DNA of 64,000 nucleotides from Juglans regia (Eukaryota; Streptophyta; Magnoliopsida; Fagales; Juglandaceae): contig NC_049905.1 of assembly GCF_001411555.2 (NCBI RefSeq), positions 11,313,053 through 11,377,052 on the forward strand, in the 5' to 3' direction. The notes under the pieces are model-generated. The model was not told the origin of the DNA, ran no database searches, and saw nothing but the letters and a program-made list of their open reading frames with translations. Within the stretch, counting starts at the first letter, position 1. Each line of letters starts with the position of its first letter. Position numbers and translations under genes: made by a program. Positions 1 through 9,759 of the stretch are shown piece by piece.

Positions 1-2
1 AG

Positions 3-173
3 GAACCATTACAGATTCTGGACAGGAAAGAGCAAGTATTGCGGAATCGAACTATTTCATTAGTTAAAGTATTGTGGAATAATCATGCTATCAATGAAGC
101 ATCTTGGGAAATCGAGGAAGAGATGCGGGTAAAGTATCCTCACTTGTTCGAAGGAATTTATTATAGCTTGTAG
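3..173 (+). CDS. C-terminal end of Ty3/gypsy chromovirus polyprotein (chromodomain), partial
   Basis: Frame 3 is open from the window edge to a TAG stop at 171-173 and reads as the end of a plant chromovirus integrase. Visible pieces are EPLQILDRKEQVLRNRTI, then VKVLW, then EASWEIEEEMRVKYPHLF. That spacing is the chromodomain signature of Tekay/Del-type Ty3 elements, where the domain is thought to steer integration into heterochromatin. The stop is followed by a purine tract and then an LTR, the normal 3' order. Only 56 codons are present, so integrity of the rest cannot be judged. Confidence in the family is high; the Tekay sublineage is inferred from the long LTR. Confidence 0.85.
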   Translation, partial: EPLQILDRKEQVLRNRTISLVKVLWNNHAINEASWEIEEEMRVKYPHLFEGIYYSL

Positions 174-198
174 TGAATTTCGAGGACGGAATTCTTGT

Positions 199-211
199 AA
201 GGGGAGGAGGA
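199..211 (+). other. Polypurine tract of the chromovirus
   Basis: AAGGGGAGGAGGA lies directly before the TG of the 3' LTR and after the polyprotein stop. This is the expected position and composition of the plus-strand primer. Confidence 0.8.
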
Positions 212-2734
212 TGTAAGGCCCAGTCTCTTCATCAAAGTGGCCCGGACCGTGCGAGAAAATGGCCCAGCCATTTTAGTGCTTAGTAAGACCACCGAACGGC
301 GTCGTTTTGGGAGGTAAGTGTTCCTCCTCTGTTTCCATTTCTTCCTTCTTTCTCGCGCACTTAGTTTCCATTTTCGGTTTCACATACTTCTCTCTCCCAT
401 GTTAACTCTTTTCTCTTCCATTTCATTTCAATTTTTTTTCTCCACGTCGATTTCTGTTCCTGTTGCCGAAACTCTTGCCCTAAACCTCATCACTTTTTTT
501 TTTCTTTCTTCTTCTGCACTGCTTCTGGTTTTTGGTGTGCATGTGCTGTCTATTGCATCACAGTTTCTCTCCAGTTTTGCGTTTCAGTTTTCCCTCTGCA
601 ACACGGCGTGCATCACTCCGCAGCCTCCATCTTCCGACTGGTAAGAATGTCATCTTCAAACATTTTTTTTTCGGTCTCCTCTACTGTAGCGTAACGCTTC
701 TGCTATTTTTCCTATTTTTGGTTTGTTTCATCCTTTCTTTTCTGCAGTTTCTGTTTCTGGCCGTGGGGTTTGAGTGTACGTTTTGTGGGTTTTTGAGTTT
801 GTCACTCGTGTAATCGTTGAAGCCTTTGCTGGAATTCTTGTTGCCGTGGGTAAGTTTTTCTTACCTCTGTTTCCTGCACACACAATCACACACAGTTACA
901 CTTCCAGTTTTCTCACTGAATTTTTGTGGGTAATGTTTTCATTTTTAGTTTAGTTTAGTGGGTGGCTCTTTGGGCATTTCTTGCTATAATGAATTTCTTG
1001 TGGTGTATTGTCCTAGTTTGGATTATTTGAAATTACATTGTAGTGGAATTGTTGGACTGGTGGTTGAGAAAATATTTAGAAGTATTAGTTTATACTTTCT
1101 GTTATGGAGTTGTGAATGGAAAGAAGTGTGCTTTGTGAAGTGTTGTTTGGTTAAGTTGGTGGTAATTGTTTGAAATTGTGAACTGCTGGAAAAAGTGTGA
1201 GTTATTGGGATTTGAGTTGACATTGGTTTTGACGCTTGTATTAGACAATACTGAGTTTGGTATAGAATATTTTGGGTCGAAGTGTGGGCTGTCTGGATTG
1301 TTATTTGGCTGTTTGAGTTTGATTAAACTCGCTGAATTATGGTCTAGGGTTTGGGTCTTGAGTTGTTCAAGACCAATTTTGTATTGTTAGACTTTAATAT
1401 TTAGTTTATATTATTTTATGAATAGGTGACGAGACGGATATAGACCGTATCCAAGTCATAGATAATACGCTACAGGAGTCAGGTAAGCGGGGTTCTTATG
1501 TTGGGTTTTATATAAGTTAATAATATTGAGGTTGATTTTATGAAAACTTGCATAATTTGTGTTGTGTTGGGAACTTGTGAAAACAAAGATCAACCTCGGT
1601 CACTTATCTACATTATTCATGAAATCTGTGTGAAAAAGGAAAAATATATTCTGACATGCATTGTGTAGACATGAGCTAAATTCTATCATGTGGTTTCTGA
1701 AATCTGAAAAAAGAGCGATATTGAGAATATGAAAAGTTGTGCATTTATTTAGAAAGATGTTTTGGCTTTTGTGTTCAGCGTGTGTAAACTGTCTGATTCT
1801 GTTTTGGTACTCTGTATTATTTTGATATAACATCTGAGAACCTTTGGCATGGTGTACTGGTTTTCGTATCTGACTCTGTCTCTACTTTGCTCTGCTCTGC
1901 TCTGCTCTGTTATGCTCTGCTCTGTTTGGGTTGGTACCAATTTCTCTATCTCTGAGTGCACCCACTTTGGAAACAAAGTGGTTTTATTGTGGTCTTTCCT
2001 GTGTGCACACTCGGGGCTCCGAGAAGAATAAAGGAAAGATTTCACCTATGTCTCTGCCTGATTTGGCCACCGGGGTTAGCACAACCCTACCATGGGGGTG
2101 AAACATGGTCTCTGCTCTATTTGATGCTCTGTTTTGATCTGATGATAATACTCAGTTTATGTTATGCCAAAGCACTATGGGTTTTACTTGTCTTAAAACC
2201 ATCGCTCTGTTACTTTTGAAAGTATGTTCTGTTCTGCATGATAAATTTGGAAAATATTTTGTTCTACATGCTATACTTTGTAAATGCTCATGTTTGCACG
2301 CTAGCATATGATTTCTGCTTACTGAGTTGTGATAACTCACCCCCTATCTTAATAATATTTTTCAGATGATGTGGAGAGTCAAAATGAGGACCTGGATTAG
2401 ATTGGTGAACGTGTTTAAGCTGAGGAGATGTGGTTAGAAGAATAACTTCTGATGTTCTTAGTTTTAATGTCTTTGAGTTTTAATTATATTATGGGTTTAG
2501 TAGGACCTATGGCTTTATCAGTTTGGTATGTTACTATTACCGGGAGATTGTGGACCCTTTGATTTATTATTATTTCATTAAAGATTGTGTGGAGTTTGTA
2601 ATGAGATTATTTAGAAGATATGAGATTGATTTCACTTATGAAGTCTTTGGAGATTTTTCTTTGGATGTGTTGGGAGACATGTTTATGAGTGACAGGTAGT
2701 AATTCTCCAAGCCACCCGGGTTTGGGGCATTACA
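212..2734 (+). mobile_element. 3' LTR of Ty3/gypsy chromovirus (Tekay/Del-like)
   Basis: The LTR starts TGTAAGGCCCAG immediately after the polypurine tract and ends GGGGCATTACA at 2734, giving the TG...CA ends of an LTR of about 2.5 kb. Plant Tekay/Del elements are known for LTRs of this size. Inside are pyrimidine-rich stretches near 320-520, a CTCTG-type short tandem repeat near 1886-1925 and T-rich spacer. ORFs of up to 108 codons here are low-complexity and are not considered genes. The downstream junction is inside an antisense gag fragment of another element, so this LTR probably marks an insertion into it. The 5' partner lies outside the window, so the target duplication cannot be checked. 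Confidence 0.8.
1886..1925. repeat. CTCTG/GCTCT pentanucleotide microsatellite
   Basis: About seven imperfect units of TGCTC, one interrupted by TTATG, lie inside the chromovirus LTR. Confidence 0.8.
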
Positions 2735-2845
2735 TCTTAACTTTACAGGCGGCAACTCTTTCTTTTTCTCTTTATTGATCCGACGTAAGGTCATTTCAAT
2801 CTCAGGATTGAAAAGCGTATGCTCTAACGATTTAGATCGGTGCAT
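2735..2845 (-). pseudogene. Start of an Athila-like gag ORF, cut off by the chromovirus LTR
   Basis: The minus strand opens with ATG at 2845 and encodes about 37 residues, including LFNPEIEMTLRRINKEK. This looks like the N-terminus of plant Athila/Tat gag proteins, which often begin with an NPEIE-x-TLRR motif. The frame is interrupted at 2734/2735, exactly where the chromovirus LTR ends, so the remaining gag was displaced or lost. It lies about 135 bp inside a primer-binding site and LTR on the same strand (2981-4733), consistent with a leader followed by gag. Gag would form the capsid of the element; this remnant cannot function. Confidence 0.6.
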
Positions 2846-2980
2846 GCACTTCTGATTCTTGAAAAGAAAAAGAACAAACTGAGATCAAATTAAATCTTTT
2901 TTTTTAAATAAATAAAATAAAATAAAAAATCCAAAGTAGTAAAAATCTAGCTGGTATCAATATCAATAATAAATAATTCT

Positions 2981-2998
2981 TTCCCGACAACGGCACCA
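2981..2998 (-). other. Primer-binding site, tRNA-Asp type
   Basis: On the minus strand the sequence is TGGTGCCGTTGTCGGGAA, close to the complement of the 3' end of plant tRNA-Asp. It lies 6 bp inside the LTR boundary at 3005. Athila elements commonly use tRNA-Asp. Confidence 0.75.
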
Positions 2999-3004
2999 AA
3001 ATCT

Positions 3005-4733
3005 TGTTCGCATAAAAATATATCTACAAGTACACATAATCATAACAAGTAGTAAAGTGTTTTAAAAAAAAAGGTTATCGAACTCACAGGGAATAATTAT
3101 GCAATTAAGTATTTAAATTGACTAAATTAATTACTATTTGAAAAATCAAAATTTGAAGAATGGCTTATATAAATTAATTTGAAGAAAGGAATAGTAAAAT
3201 TAAGATTTTAATATTAATGAGAATAGATCTAGAGCATTTAACTTCACATAACAAATCCCACACAATTTATTTTTCCTTATTGTAGAACCCCAATTATCCC
3301 AAGTTGATAATAAAAATCTCTCTTAACTATTCAATATTTTGTCTCGAACAACATCAAAAATATCTCCAACGAATAACTCTATATCTCTATGTGAATTTAA
3401 CTAATTGGAAACTTATTAAGTTCTTTGAATTTTTCTTGAAAATCACACTAATTACGGTAAAGCATATCTACTTTCACTTAGCTAATGGTGTTTAATCTTA
3501 GAATTTTAATCACAAATCACCTCTCGATCTCATTGCAATCCAAAAGATCAAATAATAGTTAGCTAGAAAATTGTGAGCATTAAAAATAAGGAATAAACAC
3601 TCAATCATGAAAATATTGAAAATAAAATTACTTGGAATATAAACTATGTTCAATGCTAGGCTACATCAAAACTCTAGAAGATAGATTTAGTTCATAATGA
3701 AATTAAAAAAATTAAAAAAATAAAATTGGTATTCTTTGTTGAAGTCAGTTGATTAAGCATTTGGCTCTCACCGCTGCCCTCCAGTTCCACCTTCTCGGAA
3801 GAATACTTCAAATTTAAACACTGGAACTCTAAACCTAAACTCAGACTCTCTAAAACTCAAAATTCTCAACTCTCCGATTCAGAACCCCAACCTTCATCCC
3901 ACAAAACGGGATTAAATAGATGCTGAAATTCAAATCTGGAAGCAAAATAACTACGGCAACTATCTCGCCCAAAAATCTGTAAAATAATCTCTAAAAATAG
4001 ATGTTAACATAAAAGGAAATATCCCAAGAATAACAAGATTATCTAAAATGGAAGATTCGGTGATATGTGGCTTGATTTGCGGATTCGAGAGGATTTGGTC
4101 ACCAATAGATTGATTTCGAAACTCGGATTTGGTGGTCATTGATCCCAGTCGGGACGAATTATCCCACCGAGTAGATGTCGTGTGCGCTAAATATAACTGG
4201 CATGGAGGTCACAAATGAACAGGCATAGAGGTCACAAAGACCACATTGCCCTCTCCTCGCCTACCTAGTAGAAAGACTCTCGATCAGGATGAAAGACTCC
4301 TCTCGCCTTTTCTAGTTGTTGCCCACGATGTCGTTTAGGTTGGTCTTTTAAGTTGGTCATTTAGACTAGTCGCCCAATCTAACCTCCTAGAGCCTGGTCA
4401 CCAAGTCTTCGGGCCTTCAAGTGCGCCTTCTGGTCGTGAGTCTCTTCACCTACCGAGAGGTAAGTCCTTCTGCCCATGTGACAAGGCTCCTGGCCCCAAT
4501 CTCATCAGCTCTCTTCAGATATCGTTGTCTCTCATCGGTCTGGATCCATAGTCTCTTCTTTAGTACCAAAATGCTCTCATTTAGAACTAAATTCTCTCAT
4601 TCCTTCTAAACCAAGAAAATAAATAAAAATATGTAGAAATAAAATAAAATCAATAGTATTAGAGGGAAAATGACACTTTTCATAAATAAAAAAATGATAA
4701 AAATCACATAAAAATAGCATTTATCACACATCA
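3005..4733 (-). mobile_element. 5' LTR of an Athila-like Ty3/gypsy element (minus orientation)
   Basis: On the plus strand the block begins TGTTCGCAT and ends TCACACATCA, giving TG...CA ends and a length of 1,729 bp. The primer-binding site sits just outside its left boundary, so transcription of the element would run leftwards. The right boundary cuts into a copy of a different long LTR (4734-8462), which begins abruptly. No coding sequence is visible inside. Only one LTR plus leader and gag start remain. Confidence 0.7.
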
Positions 4734-6162
4734 ACTATTGTACAAGAGAGAGAAACCGAGTGAGTAAGAAAGTGAGTGGAAGAGAGCCATTCTTTGTCCA
4801 AGTGCAATTCTTTGTAAGTCCTCTTTCCCTGTCATTTCCTCTTCTATTTTTTGTACTCAAATTTAGGAACATGAAAGATAGTGTGTTAGAATTTTTTTTT
4901 TTTAAGTGAAATATTAGTGATGTTAGAGCATACTCAATTCAGAAAACATGATTGTGTATGGTTTTGGAATTTTGTCTTGAAATGCCATGTAATCTTAGGA
5001 GTTGCTTGATGATTTCTATTTTGATAGAGTTTGGTGACTTGTATGGTATCAAATCTTGGTTTGTAATACAAGTACTCTCATTTAAAAGTTTGCACGAATC
5101 ACTTAGGGTTCATGGAACCAAAAGTTAGTGTGAGATTTCTTTGTGAGTTGATTCATTTGAACTCTGAAGTTTTGGTTTGGTGAGTGGATCCTCTAAACCC
5201 TTTTAGTGGGAGTTAGATCTATGTGTTAAGCTTTGATTTGAAACACGAAACTTATGGTTAAGTTGAATTAGTGGTGTATGTTTATGTATGCATGATTTCG
5301 GTACAAGATTTGAAGTTCTTAGCTATTTGTTTGATTTAATCTTGAAGCTTGGTTATGACATGTTTGAAATGGTGCTAAAACCTAGCTAATTCTTGATTAT
5401 GATGATCATGGGTGAGTTACTTCAAGAAAATCAATATGCTATATAAAGTTTAGTCAATTATTCAAGAGTAAAGGGCATGCATGTCTCAGTTTTAGGGGTT
5501 GTCGTATGACTTGTATCCTATCTCTTTGATATCATGAACTAACTACTAATTAGTATTGTGTAATACCATCTAGAAATGAGTACTTAGCATGTGTGATTTA
5601 TTGAAATTCTTAGTGTTCATTTGCAAAAAAAAAGGCTAAGAGCACCATGTTAAGTCTCGGGTTGTGTTTTGTGACTATGTTGTATTTATTGTATGAAGGA
5701 GTTTCGATTTTGACTTGAACCTAGGGTGGCAACATGTTGTTAATATTTGATTTAGTCAATGTTTAACTGCTAAACTTATGGATCAAGGGATTTCAATACG
5801 ATCTTAGGCCTAAATCACACTTAATGAGAATTCAGTGTATCGTATGTTTCGACCTTGGTAGATTTCTTGTAGTAGTTGCATGATTCATTAAATTCTAAGT
5901 CCAAAAATGAATTTAGAATAGAAATACCTACAGTTTGTGAAGTTTGGGGCCCGATTGTAATAATTTAAAGTTTGAGAGCTTATTTGCAAATTCCAAAGAG
6001 TTAAGGGGTAGATTTCCAAGTAGTGCTCAAAGAGTGTAGATTATTTGATAATGAGATTCCTGACCTTAGTATATCTCTCGTTTCAGTACTTGTCGATTCA
6101 TTAAATTGAAGGACTGTGTAAGTTAGCTTCTAACTTACTCTCGGTATGTGTAGTATGCTAAA

Positions 6163-7047
6163 TATGGGTGTACAGGAACTAACAGGACTGACCGTCATCA
6201 ACAATAACCGGTCGTCGGAGTTAAGAAACGGCTAAAACAGATAGAGAACCAGTCGGCCGACAATGGAAAACACAAGAAACCAACATCGGCTAGTTCGGTC
6301 CTGGTCTGAACCAGGTTCATACCATCGAACCGGCTAATATAATATTATATAAATATCTTAGATAAAACAACACCATTTCACTTAAGTGATTTAAATGGCA
6401 TCGTTTTATATGTAACGTATATAAAACAAATATAAGTGAAATGACATTGTTTGGTTTAATACACCAAATGACATCATTTAGATCTAGGGTTTAATAACAC
6501 CTCCTTTCCCCTCACCTCCCCTCTCTCTTCTTCATCCTGATCCTCTTTCTTTCATATTTCTTTTCTCTCAGCCCTGCAGGGCAGCCCTCCCCTTCCACCT
6601 TCTTCACGACGCTCGGAGCTCAACCTATCCCTCATCTCCTCGAGATCTCTCATCATCGGCTAGTCCCTCACCTCTCCAAGCTCTCTCATCTCTCCTTTCT
6701 AAACGTCTCTCTAAGCTCTTTGTCATTCACGGTTGACGGTTCACCTCTCTCTTTCTCCTCTCATCTCTCCCGTTCACCTCTCCTCTTGAGGTTTTGTTAT
6801 GAATTTGTGATTTTTTTTGTGAATTTCGAGTTGAATTGTTGTGAAATTTTAAATTTATTATGAATTTTGGTTGATTTGTTTTGAATTTGGGATGGGTAAG
6901 CAACCATTGAATTGATTGGTACAAGATTCTAGTTGATTCTCTCTCTCCCTGTCGGTAGGTTTGGTCGACACCACCCTCTTAAAAAACTATCGGTGCGGTT
7001 TTGGTTTTGAACTGAAACCGCAGCGATAAGATCGATTTTCAGCCCTA
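6163..7047. mobile_element. Non-autonomous hAT-type element
   Basis: The ends read TATGGGTGTACAGG and TTTTCAGCCCTA, close to inverted copies of each other in the TAGGG(C/T)TG style of plant hAT elements. They are flanked by 8 bp near-duplicates ATGCTAAA (6155-6162) and ATACTAAA (7048-7055). Copy B of the host LTR has no insertion here. Subterminal sequence is rich in ACCGG/CCGGT motifs, as in the hAT elements at 37465 and 51223. There is no transposase ORF, so mobility would depend on a partner. Confidence 0.75.
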
Positions 7048-7863
7048 ATACTAAATAATAAATGCCATGTTAGTGATTCATTTTTTAAATTATCATCAAT
7101 ATCTGAAACATTTATATTATATCATATTGCCATTTGTCATAAATTATGAATATCTGTCATAAATCATGGACATATGTTGGGAAACATGAATGTTTGTAAT
7201 GATTTCGAGTTAAGCATGAAAGTAAAATTTTGTCATGAACCCAATGCTAGGATGGAGGATTGTCCTAGAAGAATTCTTATGTCCACTCTGGAGTGTATAA
7301 AATAGAGTGGTCGAATCCCTTGAGTTGACAAAGAACTATCAACGGACTTCGAATGTGGTCAAAAGACTCCTAGAGCAAAGTCAAAGGCACCTAATGTTGG
7401 TGGGTGCCTCTAAGATTCATGGTAATGGTTAATTCAAACTACCATGAAGAAAGACTCTGATGACATATTCACAACTAATCTAAGGACCTGTGATATGGTG
7501 AGGTAACCAGAAGGAGCACACGATCTATAGAAAACTATGAGGTGTCCACTCTCTGTAAAAACAAGAATAAGAATGAATGAAATCTTTTTATGAAAGTGAT
7601 TATGTTATGAAGCATGAAACTCTGATGTCAATGATGTTATTTTTCTTGTAAAAGCAAGCTCACATCAGCCATAGATACACCCCTTGTTTATTATCATGCA
7701 TGCTTTGTAAGCTGGTGGTAGATTAGTTGCATAACTTATTGAGATTGTAAAATTTCACCATAATAGTTGTAACTATTATTCTCATCCGAAATGGTAGAAG
7801 TTGTACTAGGTTACCATGAAGACGGTGAACCAATCTCGATGAGATCAATTAGCGAGAGGCTAA

Positions 7864-8058
7864 GGCCTAGTTTGGAGAGTGAGTTAAGATGAGATGAAAG
7901 TTGAATAAAATATTATTAGAATATTATTTTTTAATATTATTTTTGTTTTGAGATTTGGAAAAGTTGAATTATTTATTGTATTTTTTTTTTTAAGATTTGA
8001 AAAAATTATAATGATTAGATGAGATGAGTTGAGATGGTTTCATTATCTAAACCCAACC
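7864..8058. mobile_element. Tourist-like (PIF/Harbinger) MITE, copy 1
   Basis: GGCCTAGTTTGG at the left and CTAAACCCAACC at the right form imperfect inverted ends, bounded by perfect TAA duplications at 7861-7863 and 8059-8061. The interior has GAGATGAGATG borders and the AATATTATTTTTTAATATT core seen throughout the window. The TAA target duplication and GGCCT...TTTGG ends are typical of Tourist MITEs. Confidence 0.8.
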
Positions 8059-8764
8059 TAAGTCTGGAGGGACATAATGGAGACTATCCTCCAGTGTTTT
8101 AACGTTATTTTACTTTTGATAGTTGAGATGCGTAAGCGGCTCAATTTGTAGTTAAGAAACTATGTAGTCATCTGTAATTAAGGAAATTGTACTCCAGTAC
8201 TATGTCTCTTTTGAGTTAAGGCTATGTTTGGATGGATAATTAACTTATTTATGTATTAATGTTATGAAATGTTTAGGATTTAGTCTATTCTAGTGCAACT
8301 ATTGATTGAACAAAAAAATTCCATTGCTATTATTGCATATTGCTATAAGCATACTAGGTGTATTGCATATTATCTGTTATGAATGAAGGTATGTTATCTC
8401 GTATTACATGTTCCGACACTTCAATCTTTGTCAAATCCCAACCGGAGGTTGGGGCCATCACAAAATATAATGGAATTGCAATAGAAAAGAGGAGGAGAAT
8501 GAGAGAGAGAGAAACTTAAAGAATTACATGATATTTATTATTCTCAATGAATTGGATTCAAAGTATGCATTGATGTTACAATAAATCTCTTAATAATTAT
8601 GAAAGTCAAATCTACTTATAAGATACATCTCTAAATCAAATCTCTTGGTTAGAATAATAACCAAACCAAGTCTTGTTCTTATTAATAACTTCAGTACCCT
8701 GCATGTGGTCATTGTTTTGAGCATGTCATGTACACATAATATATAGATAAGTAATGGTAGGAAC

Positions 8765-8893
8765 AAGTTTTAAATGCACAAGTTTTGCGGCCTTATGTAA
8801 AAAAGTGGATCCACTTAAAAAAAAAAAAAAAATTTACACTTTTTCATTGTAAAATTCTTAAAAGTTTATACAAAATTTGCACATTTAAAACTT
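8765..8893. repeat. Short foldback element (~130 bp)
   Basis: AAGTTTTAAATGCACAAG at the left is matched by an inverted CACATTTAAAACTT at the right, around an A-run. A related right half recurs near 40640-40690 ('gcatttgaaacttatata'). Confidence 0.55.
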
Positions 8894-9759
8894 ATATATA
8901 TCATTATTCTAATATACAACTACTTCGGGTATCAATTGCTTAGAGCCTTGTGCTCAATTATTTATAATTTCTATCGTTATTTGTATCAAGGAAGCAATCT
9001 CAATTCTCACCCTCTTATTTATATGCTTCTCTTTTATTTATATAATATTTGCATATGTCCAGAAGAAAATTATTAAAAATGGCTTGTCAGTTGTCGTTTG
9101 GGTAATAAATTAAGATGAGATGAGATGAGATGAGTTGAAATGAAAATTAAAAATTAAATAAAATATTGTTATAATATTATTTTTTAATATTATTATTGTT
9201 TTAAAATTTTAAAAAATTAAATTATTTATTATATTTTGTTTAAAAATTTAAAAAAATTATAATGATGAGATAAGATAAAATAAAACACTTTTACTATCCA
9301 AAGGACCTTCATCTACTTCGACTTGAACGATTGACGTACTGGACTGCATACATATTGATCAGTGAAGCCAAAAAATAAATTACAACAATTAAGGAAAACA
9401 ATAACATTGATGGAGACATTGTCGGCTGCAAAACAACATTGTGTTATTGATATTTCGTATTCTACTCCCAATTGGCCATTATTAGTCTCACGGCCGGCTC
9501 TTGATGGTGCTTTCAAGAAGTATCTTCAAAGGCTTAATTCCAAACAAGTCAGTTATGCTTTTTTGACCATTTTATGCAATCAGGTAGATTCAATTTAATG
9601 TAATAAAATACAATTGGCAGCCTCAGTTATCACCTGTAATTGCTGGCAGAATCAACTCTGATAACTGCTGTGAGATATTGGTCCTGCAAAAGATATCTAT
9701 CTTCCTAATCTTATTGCATACCTCTAATTCTGCCAAACTGAATGTGATCTTTGAAAGCC
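8894..9759. other. Region upstream of the LysM receptor gene
   Basis: A Tourist-type MITE occupies about 9087-9308 (starting TTGTCGTTTGGG, ending CCAAAGGACC). From 9310 to 9759 the DNA is less AT-rich and probably holds the proximal promoter and 5'UTR of the LysM gene. I see no secure TATA box or conserved coding sequence. The short opposing ORFs near 9313-9598 do not begin at convincing starts. Confidence 0.5.

Larger units (their letters stand above)
4734..8462 (+). mobile_element. Long LTR, copy A (5'-truncated), with two nested MITEs
   Basis: This stretch is homologous to 23206-26067 (copy B) in several separated blocks. Examples are the TTTGTAAGT splice-donor-like motif near 4810, the 'gtttgtgaagtttgg' block near 5933, the 'ctaggatgga' block near 7250 with 'gtccactctggagt', and the shared end TCACA at 8462. 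It lacks the promoter-proximal part that copy B has, because it starts at the Athila-like LTR boundary. A 885 bp hAT-type MITE and a 195 bp Tourist MITE are inserted in it and are absent from copy B. No ORF of interest is present. The family is probably Ty3/gypsy, judged from LTR length and end only. Confidence 0.65.

Noticed and set aside
318..644. 108-codon and overlapping ORFs in the chromovirus LTR
   Set aside because: Phe/Ser-rich translation of a pyrimidine-rich LTR segment, without any recognisable domain.
9751..9759. In-frame TTG three codons upstream as start of the LysM gene
   Set aside because: ATG at 9760 gives a proper signal peptide directly; plants rarely initiate at TTG.
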